A stretch of 64,000 bases of DNA from M3007 sp964646615 (GTDB taxonomy: Bacteria > Bacteroidota > Bacteroidia > Chitinophagales > Saprospiraceae). Where the stretch lies: NCBI GenBank assembly GCA_964646615.1, contig CAZYEV010000054.1, forward strand, positions 18,001 to 82,000. The letters are read 5' to 3'. Positions 1 to 9,751 of the stretch are shown here, piece by piece (the stretch's first letter is position 1; the number at the start of each line of letters is the position of its first letter). The notes beneath the pieces are model-generated. The model was given only the letters and a program-made list of their open reading frames with translations. It did not search any database and had not been told where the DNA came from. Position numbers and translations under genes: made by a program.

Positions 1-1
1 C

Positions 2-2377
2 GCTGAGGCCTTGGACGGCGGTGGTGAAAACAATGCCAATTTCTCTACACCGGCTGACGGCGGTAGTGGCCGCATGCAGATGTACCTGTGGAGCGGCGAA
101 AGCGGCAACGTAGTGCGCGTCAACGGGCCAGTATTGGTGCAAGGCACTTACTATGCCCAGGCGGCCAGCGGCTGGGGCGCCCAGATTACCACCACACCAG
201 TAACGGGCGAAGTGGTCATCACGGACGACGGCTCTGGCGGCGACGACGCTACGAAGAACTGTAATCCGCCCATCAATGATTTGAAAGGCAAAATCGCCAT
301 GATTGACCGCGGCGTGTGCCAGTTTGGCCAAAAGGCCTTGATTGCACAGCAAGCCGGTGCCGTTGGCTGCATCATTTGCAATTTTGAAGACGCTACGATA
401 GGCATGGCCGCCGGCGACTTTGGCGCCCAGGTAACTATACCCGTCGTCATGATGAGCAAGCCCAATTGCGACCTGCTGCGCCAGTATGCCGGTTTCGGGC
501 TGAACATCTCGCTGGTACGCCCAACCGTGGCCGGTCCGCAGCGGTTAGACGGCAGCTTCGACAACGGTATCATTGCACACGAATACGGCCATGGCATCTC
601 CAACCGCCTGACCGGCGGCCCCAGCCAGGCAGGTTGCTTGGGCAATGCCGAGCAAATGGGGGAAGGCTGGAGCGACTGGTTCACCCTCATCACCAGCGTG
701 CGCCCGGGCGACGTACCCAAACAGCGCCGCGGTGTGGGCACTTTCGTCCTCCGCCAGCCCAACGACGGCGTCGGTATCCGCCGCGTGCCTTACACCACCG
801 ACATGGTTATTAACCCGCACACCTATGGCACCGTAGCCAATAGCGCCGGTGTGCACGCCATCGGTGAAGTGTGGGCCACCGTAACGTGGGACCTCTACTG
901 GGCCTTCGTAGAAAAGTACGGCTACGACCCCGACTGGACGAACCCCAACAGCGGCAACTACCGCGCCATCCAGCACGTCATGGACGGCATGAAATTGCAG
1001 CCCTGCAGCCCGGGCTTCATAGACGGACGCGATGCCATTCGGTTAGCCAACATCCTGAACTACAACGGCGCCGATACCTGCCTCATCAGCGAAGTGTTCG
1101 CCCGACGCGGCATGGGCATTTTTGCCAGCCAGGGCAACAGCAACAGCTCGGGCGACGGCGTGGAGGACTTCAACCCGATACCCACCTGCATCAAGGAACT
1201 CAAAATCAGCAAAAGCACCTCGACGCCGCTCATCGAACCGGGTGGAACGGCGTCGTTTACCATTACCGTCATCAACCACAAAGACGAAGCGGCAGAGGGC
1301 GTTGTCGTTACCGACCCGCTGCCGCAAGGGCTGTCGCTGGTATCCGCCTCCAATGGCGGCACGGACGTCGGCGGTGTCGTTACCTGGAATTTGGGCAGCC
1401 TGCCCTCCGGTGCCCAGGTAACGCTGACCTATACAGCCAAGTCGGACCCGGCGCTCAAGTCCTCCCTGTACTTCCGCGACGACATGGAAGAAGAAGGCGA
1501 CCGCTGGTCTTCCTCATCGCTCCTTACGAACGAACCCAACACGTTCTATCTGCAGCAAAACCAGGTGCGCGTAGGACAATCGGCCTGGCGTGTGGATGCA
1601 CCCGCCAAAGAAACTGACCAGGTACTGTATAACTACATCCCAGTGCCTATTCAGGGTAGCCAACCTGTGCTGCGCTTCTGGCACCGCTACAACACTCAGG
1701 CGGGTGTTGATGCCGGTTTCTTGGAGGTACAGGTGGATGGCGAGTCCACGTGGCGCCGCTTCGACCGCAGCAAAGTGTTTCGCGGCAGTTACACGGGCGG
1801 CATCCAGTACAGCACGTTTGCCATTCCCTTCTTGAGTGGTTTCTCGGGCAACTCGAACGGCTGGGTGCAGTCGTATTTCGACATGAGCGAGTTCGCAGGC
1901 AAGAGCGTGGCCTTCCGCTTCCGCTTCGGCACCGACGCTAGCACCACCCCCGCCGATGCCCACTGGACGATTGACCAGGTGGACATCTTCGACATGCTCA
2001 ACTACGACACCGAAGCGTGCGTGCGCTCCAGCGCTGGCGACCAGGTTTGCGCCCGCGCAGCCGCTCGCGGTGTTATTGTAAACACTGGCGGTATTGTCAG
2101 CACGGGCGAACCCGCATCTGCCAATCCTCTGGGCATCCGCGTACAGCCCAACCCGGCTACGGACTGGGTAACGGTAGCCTTCGGCGTAAACGCCAGCGGC
2201 CCTGTGCTCGTCAATATCCTGAGCGCCGACGGGCGCCAGGTTGCCCAAACGCGCTTAGAGGGTGTGCATGCCGGCCAGGTAACGCCGCTCGATGTGCGCC
2301 ACCTGCCCACCGGCGTCTATGTGTTGCGCGTCGAAAGCACTGCCGGCACCAGCAGCGTGAAAGTGGTCAAGCAATAG
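2..2377 (+). CDS. Secreted M36 (fungalysin) metallopeptidase with T9SS type A sorting domain, 5' end cut by window
   Basis: Zinc metalloprotease expected on the cell surface or in the medium. The reading frame is open at the left edge, so the signal peptide and propeptide lie outside. The first visible residues (NNANFSTP and RMQMYLW) match the start of the M36 catalytic domain. A PA-type insertion follows (about residues 85-160 from the first visible codon). The zinc site HEYGH is encoded at 578-592, with EGWSD about 25 residues later supplying the third ligand. Downstream are a DUF11-like beta domain (about 405-480), a MAM- or jelly-roll-like region (about 490-665) and a C-terminal sorting domain that starts near QPNPATDW and ends KVVKQ. 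Known for the family: extracellular broad-specificity proteolysis. Inferred: export by Sec then T9SS. A strong terminator follows, so it is the last gene of its transcript. Confidence 0.92.
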   Translation, partial: AEALDGGGENNANFSTPADGGSGRMQMYLWSGESGNVVRVNGPVLVQGTYYAQAASGWGAQITTTPVTGEVVITDDGSGGDDATKNCNPPINDLKGKIAMIDRGVCQFGQKALIAQQAGAVGCIICNFEDATIGMAAGDFGAQVTIPVVMMSKPNCDLLRQYAGFGLNISLVRPTVAGPQRLDGSFDNGIIAHEYGHGISNRLTGGPSQAGCLGNAEQMGEGWSDWFTLITSVRPGDVPKQRRGVGTFVLRQPNDGVGIRRVPYTTDMVINPHTYGTVANSAGVHAIGEVWATVTWDLYWAFVEKYGYDPDWTNPNSGNYRAIQHVMDGMKLQPCSPGFIDGRDAIRLANILNYNGADTCLISEVFARRGMGIFASQGNSNSSGDGVEDFNPIPTCIKELKISKSTSTPLIEPGGTASFTITVINHKDEAAEGVVVTDPLPQGLSLVSASNGGTDVGGVVTWNLGSLPSGAQVTLTYTAKSDPALKSSLYFRDDMEEEGDRWSSSSLLTNEPNTFYLQQNQVRVGQSAWRVDAPAKETDQVLYNYIPVPIQGSQPVLRFWHRYNTQAGVDAGFLEVQVDGESTWRRFDRSKVFRGSYTGGIQYSTFAIPFLSGFSGNSNGWVQSYFDMSEFAGKSVAFRFRFGTDASTTPADAHWTIDQVDIFDMLNYDTEACVRSSAGDQVCARAAARGVIVNTGGIVSTGEPASANPLGIRVQPNPATDWVTVAFGVNASGPVLVNILSADGRQVAQTRLEGVHAGQVTPLDVRHLPTGVYVLRVESTAGTSSVKVVKQ

Positions 2378-2395
2378 CGTTTTACCACTCACGCC

Positions 2396-2441
2396 AAAAA
2401 GAAGAGGTTTGCGAAGCCGTGTGGTTTCGCAAACCTCTTTT
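2396..2441 (+). terminator. Intrinsic terminator after the M36 protease gene
   Basis: A 16-bp stem (2403-2418 with 2423-2438) closes a GTGT loop and is followed by TTTT. The one non-Watson-Crick pair is G-U in plus-strand RNA but would be C-A in minus-strand RNA, which supports the plus orientation. Confidence 0.85.
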
Positions 2442-2448
2442 ACCTTCG
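2441..2448 (+). promoter_or_regulatory. Possible Bacteroidota -7 element (TACCTTCG) for the PBP gene
   Basis: TACCTTCG differs by one base from TAnnTTTG and lies 32 bases before the chosen ATG, directly abutting the preceding terminator. No convincing -33 element is visible. Confidence 0.3.
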
Positions 2449-2480
2449 CAGACCTGTTTGCATCAGGACTCATCCACAGC

Positions 2481-5135
2481 ATGCTAAAGCTCTTTTCTTC
2501 GCTTCGAGAAAATCGGCGCGTACAGTCCCTCCTCGCTCCTATACGCACTGCCCAACAGTGGTTGGCAGACCTGCTGCAACCCGCGTTGGCGCCGCTGCGA
2601 AGTGCGTGGGCCTCTCTTACGGCACCCGCACGCGCCGCCTGGCGACGCTTCGAGGTGCGTTTTCCATGGATGGCCAACGTATTGTCCGGCGCAGGCACCC
2701 TGCTTCGCTGGGGCATTTATTTTCTGCTCTTTCTCATCGTCTGCGTCTGGCTCGGCCTCTTTGGCCACCTGCCCGACACCGATGAATTGCGCTCTATAGA
2801 AACGGCCAACGCTACCGAGATTTATTCCGCAGACAGCGTCCTGCTGGGCAAGTTTTATGTGGAAAATCGGACGACCATTCCTTTAGAAAAGATCTCGCCC
2901 TATGTCGTTACTGCCCTTTTGGCCACCGAAGACCGCCGCTTCTTTGAGCATAGCGGCATTGACCTGACCAGCTGGGCGCGGGTCGCCTTTGGCCTGATAA
3001 CCAAAGACAATAAAGGCGGTGGCTCTACGCTTAGCCAGCAATTGGCTAAAAACCTGTATCCGCGCAAACGATACGCCATCCCGGGCATCAGCCTGCTCAT
3101 CAATAAAATTCGGGAAAACTTCATCTCGGTGCGCTTGGAGCGCATTTACACCAAAGCGGAACTGCTCAACCTGTACCTGAACACCGTGCCCTTTGGCGGC
3201 GATCGATACGGTGTCAGCGTGGCTGCAAGGCATTTTTACAACAAAAAAGCCCAGGAGCTGACGCCCGACCAGGCAGCGACGCTGATTGGCATGCTAAAAG
3301 CCACAACCTACTACGACCCGGTACGCAACCCTGAAAATGCCCTGCGGCGGCGCAACTTAGTGCTCAAGCAAATGGTGAAAAACAGCGCCTTCAACGTCTC
3401 GGTACGCAGCGATGAACCGGGCATGGAGCAGGTGCGCGCTATGATAGAACGCGGGCGCATTTCGCAAAAAGAATACGAGCAGCTCATCCGAAAGCCTTTG
3501 GGTGCCCGCCGGTACCACGTGGACAGCCACAACGAAGGTTTGGCCACCTATTTCCGCGAATACTTGCGCACCGATGTGCTGCCCAAACTGCTTAAGGGCC
3601 GCACGCACAGCGACGGTACTCCGTTCAACCTTTACACCGATGGGCTGAAGGTCTATACCACTATCCACAGCCGTGCGCAGCGCTATGCCGAAGAGGCCGT
3701 ACGCCAGCACATGAGCCAGCTGCAAGACCTCTTCGACCGCCACTGGAAAGGCTACAAAGGCCCCGAAAAACCCTGGGGCGACGACCGCTGGATAGACGAA
3801 CAGGTGCGCCGCAGCGAACGCTGGCTCACGCTGCGCGACGCCGGCTGGAGCGAAGCCGACATCCGCGCCGACTTTGAAAAGCCCGTGCGCATGACCATCT
3901 TCTCCTGGCGTGGTGCCGCTTCGGAGATAGACACGGTCATGACGCCTTTAGACAGCGTGCGCTACTACTTCTGCCTGCTCAACTGCGGCTTTATGGCCAT
4001 GGAGCACGCCAATGGATACGTTCGCGCCTGGGTAGGCGGCACGCACTACAAGTACTTCAAGTACGACCACGTCCGGAGCACCCGCCAGGTTGGCTCTACT
4101 TTTAAGCCCATCGTTTACGCTGCTGCGCTGCAAGACTCTTTTTCTCCCTGCTCTTATCTGCCCAACCAGCAGGTAAAGATTGTGGACTGGGAGCCGCGCA
4201 ACGCCGACGGCTTCTACGGAGGCTGGTATTCGCTGACGGCTGGACTGACCAACTCGGTCAACGTCATTGCTGCCCAGCTCATTGAGCGCGTAGGCATCGA
4301 GCGCACCATCCAGCTGGCTCGCAAAATGGGCATCACGGCGCGCCTGCCGCGCGAGTTCGGCATTAGTCTGGGGGCTGCCGACATTTCGCTCTATGAGATG
4401 ATGCAGGTGTACGGTACTATGGCCAATCAGGGCGTACGCCCTGAGCCGGTAGTCGTCTTGCGCATCGTTACCCGCACGGGGGAGGTGGTGTACGACCACG
4501 TTCAAGAAATGGCGCAAAACCCGCCTACACCCGTGCGCGCGCTTACACCTGACCAGGCCGCCACCATGACCCGCATGATGCAGTCCGTCATCAACAGCGG
4601 TACGGGCGCGCGCCTGCGTTATGGCTATGGGCTGCATCAGGGCGACTTCGCCGGCAAAACGGGCACCACGCAAAACCAGGCCGACGGCTGGTTCATCTGT
4701 TACAACCCGCGACTGGTTACGGGCGCCTGGGTGGGTGCCTCCAGCCCGGCAGTGCGCTTCCGCTCGCTGGCCTTAGGCCAGGGCGCCTCCATGGCGCTGC
4801 CCATCGTCGGCATCTTCTGGCACAAAATGGCCAATGACCGCGAGTTTGTCAAATGGTATCAGGAGCGCTTCCCAGAACCACCGCCACACGTGTTGGCCAA
4901 ATTCGGCTGCCCAGGCTTTATTGACATTTCCCCCGATACACTCCAGATGCTCCTCATGGACTCTACCTTGCGAGAAGACCTCCGACAAAACGGTTTCCGA
5001 AACCTGAGAGAAGTCGCTGACCAGTACTTCGAGCAAGAAAACAGCGGTGAAGGGCACAACTCCAACGAAGAGCCTCTCCAACGCACCAACATTTTGGAGC
5101 GTCTCTTCGGACGCCGCGAAAACCAGGAACAGTAA
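2481..5135 (+). CDS. Class A penicillin-binding protein (PBP1A-like transglycosylase/transpeptidase)
   Basis: Bifunctional peptidoglycan synthase: the GT51 domain polymerises lipid II glycan strands and the transpeptidase domain cross-links stem peptides in the periplasm. 884 aa from ATG 2481. The longer TTG start at 2409 lies inside the terminator stem and is rejected. A membrane anchor lies at about residues 75-95. The GT51 signature EDRRFFEH begins at E150, followed by GGSTLSQQLAKNL. Transpeptidase motifs are STFK (S539), SVN (S592) and KTG (K726). An Asp/Trp/Arg-rich insert (about 395-470) lies between the two domains. The next gene starts two bases after the stop, so the two are probably co-transcribed. 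All catalytic residues are present. Confidence 0.95.
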   Translation: MLKLFSSLRENRRVQSLLAPIRTAQQWLADLLQPALAPLRSAWASLTAPARAAWRRFEVRFPWMANVLSGAGTLLRWGIYFLLFLIVCVWLGLFGHLPDTDELRSIETANATEIYSADSVLLGKFYVENRTTIPLEKISPYVVTALLATEDRRFFEHSGIDLTSWARVAFGLITKDNKGGGSTLSQQLAKNLYPRKRYAIPGISLLINKIRENFISVRLERIYTKAELLNLYLNTVPFGGDRYGVSVAARHFYNKKAQELTPDQAATLIGMLKATTYYDPVRNPENALRRRNLVLKQMVKNSAFNVSVRSDEPGMEQVRAMIERGRISQKEYEQLIRKPLGARRYHVDSHNEGLATYFREYLRTDVLPKLLKGRTHSDGTPFNLYTDGLKVYTTIHSRAQRYAEEAVRQHMSQLQDLFDRHWKGYKGPEKPWGDDRWIDEQVRRSERWLTLRDAGWSEADIRADFEKPVRMTIFSWRGAASEIDTVMTPLDSVRYYFCLLNCGFMAMEHANGYVRAWVGGTHYKYFKYDHVRSTRQVGSTFKPIVYAAALQDSFSPCSYLPNQQVKIVDWEPRNADGFYGGWYSLTAGLTNSVNVIAAQLIERVGIERTIQLARKMGITARLPREFGISLGAADISLYEMMQVYGTMANQGVRPEPVVVLRIVTRTGEVVYDHVQEMAQNPPTPVRALTPDQAATMTRMMQSVINSGTGARLRYGYGLHQGDFAGKTGTTQNQADGWFICYNPRLVTGAWVGASSPAVRFRSLALGQGASMALPIVGIFWHKMANDREFVKWYQERFPEPPPHVLAKFGCPGFIDISPDTLQMLLMDSTLREDLRQNGFRNLREVADQYFEQENSGEGHNSNEEPLQRTNILERLFGRRENQEQ

Positions 5136-5137
5136 AC

Positions 5138-6451
5138 ATGAAATCTGCGCCCCAGAAGTCGCTGCGCTCCCAGTGGGTCGTCGCGCTCACGCTGATAATA
5201 CTGGCTGCTGGTGCAGTCTTTTGGCTGTTTCGCGATAGCCCCAATGGTACGAGACGCTTTTCATGGACGCCCAATTACCAGGAAAAAAGTGCGCAACCGT
5301 TCGGCACTCAGGCGCTGTACCGTTTACTGGGCGAGTACTTCCCTGACCATTCACTGACAGCCGTTACCGAAGACTTAGAATTCGTGCTCCCCTTGGAGAC
5401 CGAGGCGCCTGCCACCTATTTCTTCATCGGGGAACGCCCGTACTATGACTCCGCCGCTACCGCCCACCTGCTGGCGTTTGTGGAAGCCGGCAACACTGCT
5501 TTTCTCTGCAGCGAACGCATCCCGTTCGACCTGATGTTTTACCTCTACCACGAAGAATGCCTGCAAGCACCCTGGTCTAACTATCAGACCCTGGCAGCCG
5601 ACAGCCTCTGGCTTTCACTGAAAACCCATGAAAACATTGCGAAAACGAGTGTTTATTATGCCGACCGCAACCAACCTGCGTCGTTCCCGTGGGCCTATAT
5701 CCCGGCAGAGCACTTCTGCTCGTCGTTGCCGCAAAGGCCGTTGGGCTATGCCGACGACTCTTTGGTGAACTTTGCCTATTTTCCCTACGGCAGGGGTGCT
5801 TTCTATCTGCACACTACGCCTTTAGCCTTTACCAATTATCACCTGCTGCGCCCAGAAGTACAGCGGTATGTGGAGGCGGTATTGTCCTACTTGCCCGAAG
5901 GCGATATCTATTGGGATGTGAAGTACCGCGACCCGGAAGAGGTGCAACGCTTGCGGGCCAGCGGCCGACGCCCTCCTTCAGAGCACCCCCTCAAACACCT
6001 GCTGCAACACCCTTCGCTGGCCTGGGCGTGGTACTTAGCCCTGGCCCTGGCAGCCCTGTACGTGTTCTTCCGAAGCAAGCGCCGGCAACGCATTGTGCCC
6101 GTATGGCCGCGTAAGGAGAACCACTCCTTCGAGTATGTGAATGCCATCGCGCAGATGCACTTCCAGCAGCACAACTACCGCTACCTGTGCGTGCAACTCA
6201 TGAAAACGTTCCTCCAGCAAGTGCGCGAACGCTTTGGCCTTGCACCACCACCCGAAGTTGAGAACCTGCTGAGCGTTCCCAGCGATTTCGTACAGCGCTT
6301 AGCAGAAACAGCCAGAGTCCCGGCTGGCGATGTGCAAATTATTTTCTCCAACTACGCCGCAAGCCTCATCTACCCGCCCACCGAACAGAATGTCATCGTC
6401 CTGCGCTCCAATATTCGCCACTTTTGGGAGCTGGCCGAAAGCCGCGGATAG
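5138..6451 (+). CDS. DUF4350 domain-containing membrane protein
   Basis: 437 aa. An N-terminal membrane segment (about 12-30) is followed by a DUF4350-like domain (about 35-260), whose pattern (QPFGTQALYRLL, FLCSERIPFD) is typical of Bacteroidota members. A second membrane segment (about 295-315) precedes a cytoplasmic tail rich in Arg and Lys. Its biochemical role is unknown. In many genomes DUF4350 genes sit beside MoxR ATPase and DUF58 genes; here the partner is a class A PBP two bases upstream, suggesting a cell-envelope role. It converges on the signal peptidase gene across a 65-bp gap with no clear terminator hairpin. Confidence 0.8.
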   Translation: MKSAPQKSLRSQWVVALTLIILAAGAVFWLFRDSPNGTRRFSWTPNYQEKSAQPFGTQALYRLLGEYFPDHSLTAVTEDLEFVLPLETEAPATYFFIGERPYYDSAATAHLLAFVEAGNTAFLCSERIPFDLMFYLYHEECLQAPWSNYQTLAADSLWLSLKTHENIAKTSVYYADRNQPASFPWAYIPAEHFCSSLPQRPLGYADDSLVNFAYFPYGRGAFYLHTTPLAFTNYHLLRPEVQRYVEAVLSYLPEGDIYWDVKYRDPEEVQRLRASGRRPPSEHPLKHLLQHPSLAWAWYLALALAALYVFFRSKRRQRIVPVWPRKENHSFEYVNAIAQMHFQQHNYRYLCVQLMKTFLQQVRERFGLAPPPEVENLLSVPSDFVQRLAETARVPAGDVQIIFSNYAASLIYPPTEQNVIVLRSNIRHFWELAESRG

Positions 6452-6516
6452 AAAACGATGCACCTCCCGCACGGGCTTCTACTCTGCCTGAAGGCGACGT
6501 GTTCAGCACTCTGCCA

Positions 6517-8139
6517 TTACATCTGATTGGCCGAGCGGAAGATGCGGTTCCAGTTAATGCCGTCGCGCAAGGTGGCGTTTTTCGTCGAAAAGAAGATAAA
6601 TAACGGCTTTCCGACGATGTGGTCTTCGGGCACATAACCCCAAATGCGCGAGTCTTCGGAGTTGTGGCGGTTGTCGCCCATCATCCAATAGTAGTTCTGC
6701 TGGAAGGTATAGGTGGACGTTTCCTTTCCGTCTATGAAATACTTGCCATCGCGCACTTCCAACGTATGCCCTTCATAGACGCGGATGATGCGCTCGTAGA
6801 AAGGCAGACTGGCAGGCGTGAGGGCTACGGTAGCGCCCTTTTTAGGGATGTAAATAGGGCCAAAGTTGTCCACCGTCCAGTGGCCGTATTGAGCAGCGTC
6901 GTTAGGGAAGACGTACCCGGGTCTGGCGCCGGGCTCGAAGCGTTCGACCGTGATGCCCGGCCCCCAGGATTTGACTTTGGCCACCTGTTCAGCATCGAGG
7001 TTGTAGTATCGGCGCAGTTCGCCCGTAGGCAGTTCGACGGGTATAGCATCGTTGAGGTTGACCCCGATTTCCTCCAATTTGCGCAGGTTGAGCATGCCGC
7101 CTTCGTTGCGAATGTAGTAGGCAAACTGCAGATGCCGAGGATTGACGGCGGGCTTGCCGTTGATATAAACCTGTCCGTCTTTGATTTCGAGGCTATCGCC
7201 GGGCAGGCCGATGCAGCGCTTGATGTAGTGGTCTTTTTTGTCAATGGGCCGCGCTACCACTGGCGGCATGGGCGGCAGCGGGCGATTGAGTCGCCGAAGC
7301 ATATCTATTTCGCGCCGCCACTGATAGATGTCATAAGTGCGCCCGGGCGTGATGATGACGCTATCGCCCGCCGGAAAGTTGAACACCACCGGTTCGTTGC
7401 GGTCAATCTGCTCTAAAGCCGGCAGGCGAAAATAGGGCAACGACGGTTCGCGCAAATACGACTCGCGCGCCAGCAAACCGCTGCTCTGTTGGCTGAAGCG
7501 GTTGTGAATGAGCGGAAACTGTAACACCGTCATCGGCGTGCGAATGCCGTAGTGCGCTTTGCTGACAAACAGGTAATCGCCCACCTTGAGGCTGCCTTCC
7601 ATCGAAGAGGTAGGAATGACAAAAGCCTCAATCAAAAACATGCGAATAAACGCTGCCGCAAAAACGGCAAAAATGATGGCCTCTACCCACTCGCGTAGCG
7701 GCGACTTCTTGAAAGGATTGTTGGCATCTAAGCGCCGAAGCGCTGCCTTGTCGTCTTTGGCTTTCGCTTCGGCGTATTGCTGATGAAACGCGCGTTCCTG
7801 CTCCAAAATAGGGCCGTTGTATTTGTCTTTCGGGTTGCGCCCAATGAGAAAAAACGGTATCGGCGCATAAATCACCGCCAGCGCCGCCTGCCAAAAAGAG
7901 TGCTTGCCAAAGGAGCGCACTGTGTCCACGCAAAGCCCGGCGTAGATGAAGATGTTGACAATCGGGAACAGCAACCAGGCCGCATACACCGGCTTGTGCC
8001 CTACCAATTTGCACCATTCTACCGACGCCAGACCGGGCACAAGTGCTTTCCAACCCGGAATGCCGGCTTTTTCAAAAATCTTGACCATGCTCAGCGAGAG
8101 CAAAATGTACAGGACAATCAGGAAAATCAGCACTTCCAT
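6517..8139 (-). CDS. lepB: Signal peptidase I (S26A) with N-terminal multi-TM extension
   Basis: Membrane serine protease that removes signal peptides from Sec and Tat substrates, so it should act on most secreted proteins in this window. 540 aa, much longer than the roughly 320 aa of E. coli LepB but usual for Bacteroidota. Residues 1-100 hold about three TM helices of a DUF5684-like region. A linker follows, then the catalytic-domain TM helix (about 151-170). The catalytic Ser is S179 in PTSSMEGS, the general-base Lys is K307 in YIKRCIGLPGD, and box E reads MMGDNRHNSEDSR. A long insertion separates Ser and Lys. Upstream DNA has TATCTTGT, a weak match to the -7 element. The gene lies 66 bp downstream of the 470-aa gene and may be co-transcribed with it. 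Confidence 0.93.
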   Translation of the reverse strand: MEVLIFLIVLYILLSLSMVKIFEKAGIPGWKALVPGLASVEWCKLVGHKPVYAAWLLFPIVNIFIYAGLCVDTVRSFGKHSFWQAALAVIYAPIPFFLIGRNPKDKYNGPILEQERAFHQQYAEAKAKDDKAALRRLDANNPFKKSPLREWVEAIIFAVFAAAFIRMFLIEAFVIPTSSMEGSLKVGDYLFVSKAHYGIRTPMTVLQFPLIHNRFSQQSSGLLARESYLREPSLPYFRLPALEQIDRNEPVVFNFPAGDSVIITPGRTYDIYQWRREIDMLRRLNRPLPPMPPVVARPIDKKDHYIKRCIGLPGDSLEIKDGQVYINGKPAVNPRHLQFAYYIRNEGGMLNLRKLEEIGVNLNDAIPVELPTGELRRYYNLDAEQVAKVKSWGPGITVERFEPGARPGYVFPNDAAQYGHWTVDNFGPIYIPKKGATVALTPASLPFYERIIRVYEGHTLEVRDGKYFIDGKETSTYTFQQNYYWMMGDNRHNSEDSRIWGYVPEDHIVGKPLFIFFSTKNATLRDGINWNRIFRSANQM

Positions 8140-8205
8140 GAGGACAAGATAAGTAGGCCGCCGGGCGGCAGTGAGTGTTTATAATAGTGTCTGACAGTCA
8201 GGTGT

Positions 8206-9618
8206 TTAACTTTCCTTGCTTTCCTCATCTTCTGCTTTACGGCGCGAGCGGCGAACGCGGAAGATGGTATCTGCTTCCTTTTCGGTCAGGAAGCCCATTT
8301 CCACCATTTGATTTTTGGCAAACTTGCGGATGTCCTGATAGTCTTTGCCGCGTCGGTCGGTGTAGGTCTTGAGCAAGCGCCCCAGATAGGCCTGTACCGA
8401 TTTTTCCAGAGCCTGGTTAAACTCCTGGTTGCCGAAGATGCGCATGTACAGGTGAAAGGTCTTGCTCATCTCGAAGAAGTCGCCGTACTCCGCTTCGGTA
8501 ATACCATTCATCCATTGCGTGAAGTAACGCAACATAAGCAGCCGCAGGCATTTGCTTTCCAACGAAAGCCCTTCGTGGGAGTTGTAAAACTCGCGAACCG
8601 CCTCCACCACGTCCGGATGCACGTAGCCCAAGCCGTGTACGACCTGTGCTACCCGATAAAAATCGGCAATTCGGCCCGGCCGATTCAGGTCAACGATGCG
8701 CGCCATGCGCAGGTCGGCCTCCGGAGTCATGAGCGAGGGATGCTCCTGATATAGCTCGGCTAAAAAGCGCAGGTAATGGATTTCAAAGTCCGGAAAGTTC
8801 GCGCGCTCTCGGGCAAAGTGCTCTGCCACCTGCTGGCGCTCTTCTTCGGTCAGGTCCAGAAAGTTGCCTACTAAGGCCAGCATCTGGATATACTCCTCCG
8901 AGTTCTGAAAATCCGGATTGGCCAGGAAGGCCAGGGCCTGCTCTTTCAAACTGGCATTGTCGCCGCCGGCCTCGAAGCGCTTGAGCAAAAACAGGCGCAA
9001 GGCGGAGAAGTTGGCCTTCATCTCGCCGCGAGTTTGTGGGAACTCAACAGAGTAAAAGAACTCGTTGCGGAATTGCTTGATATACCGATGATACAGGGCC
9101 TCGCGCTCCTTGAGGTCGCGGTAGCGTTCGTTTTTCTGCTGCTGTAAGAAATAGCGTACGCGGCGATTTTCAATCTGGTCGAGCAGGTTGGTTATCCAGA
9201 TATCGCTGCTCAGGGCAAAGCCCACCTGAATGCTCTGGCCGATGCGCTTTTTCAGGTGGTCAAAGTGTACACTGTTGCAAATAGCCAGCAGCACCTCTTT
9301 GAAGTGATCGTTGGGCCGCACGTAGCGGTATTGATCGTTAATTTCACCGCGCAACACCGAATAGCCCAGAATGCGCGGCAGAAACAAGCCTTCAAAAACC
9401 GGATTGAGCAGCGTTTTTTCCAACTCCAACAATTGAAGCGGCGCATGCTCGGCTACCTCGTGGTACAGCTGAGCGATGGCCGGCTCGTATGCTTGGCGCA
9501 GAAGCAGGTAGTTTTCCTCCGACTCGTCTTCCCAGTAATGCTGGAGGTGCTCCGACTCCTGGATAGCGTAGGCGATCTCGTTGAGGCGCTCGTAGTATTT
9601 ATCGTCTAAGGGCTGCAT
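8206..9618 (-). CDS. Conserved-looking alpha-helical protein of unknown function (470 aa)
   Basis: I do not recognise a characterised family. The protein is soluble, with no signal peptide or membrane segment. It is rich in Leu, Glu, Arg and aromatic residues in a pattern suggesting all-alpha helical repeats, and ends in a charged Arg/Lys/Glu/Ser tail that could be disordered. Codon use resembles the neighbours, and the frame is long and clean. It lies between rpsP and signal peptidase I on the same strand. A promoter-like pair (TTTG, 20 bp, TACCTTGC) sits just upstream, overlapping the rpsP terminator. A structural or scaffolding cytoplasmic role is possible, but nothing in the sequence fixes it. 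Confidence 0.75.
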   Translation of the reverse strand: MQPLDDKYYERLNEIAYAIQESEHLQHYWEDESEENYLLLRQAYEPAIAQLYHEVAEHAPLQLLELEKTLLNPVFEGLFLPRILGYSVLRGEINDQYRYVRPNDHFKEVLLAICNSVHFDHLKKRIGQSIQVGFALSSDIWITNLLDQIENRRVRYFLQQQKNERYRDLKEREALYHRYIKQFRNEFFYSVEFPQTRGEMKANFSALRLFLLKRFEAGGDNASLKEQALAFLANPDFQNSEEYIQMLALVGNFLDLTEEERQQVAEHFARERANFPDFEIHYLRFLAELYQEHPSLMTPEADLRMARIVDLNRPGRIADFYRVAQVVHGLGYVHPDVVEAVREFYNSHEGLSLESKCLRLLMLRYFTQWMNGITEAEYGDFFEMSKTFHLYMRIFGNQEFNQALEKSVQAYLGRLLKTYTDRRGKDYQDIRKFAKNQMVEMGFLTEKEADTIFRVRRSRRKAEDEESKES

Positions 9619-9639
9619 AGCGTTAAAACAGGCGATTTA

Positions 9640-9671
9640 GCAAGGTATTTTTTGAAAAAAGACCTGGCAAA
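9640..9671 (-). promoter_or_regulatory. Candidate promoter for the 470-aa gene
   Basis: On the minus strand TTTG (9668-9671) is followed after 20 bases by TACCTTGC (9640-9647), a one-base departure from TAnnTTTG. The -33 element lies inside the stem of the rpsP terminator. Confidence 0.4.
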
Positions 9672-9697
9672 GCACCCGAGGGCTTTGCCAGGTCTTT
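9655..9697 (-). terminator. Intrinsic terminator of rpsP
   Basis: A 16-bp perfect stem (9658-9673 with 9682-9697) has an 8-nt loop. In minus-strand RNA it ends in a run of six U residues (9655-9660). Confidence 0.9.
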
Positions 9698-9751
9698 GAA
9701 AACCCGAATGATGCGGCAAAGGTAGCAAAACCTTTGCGGCAAATGCGTCGC

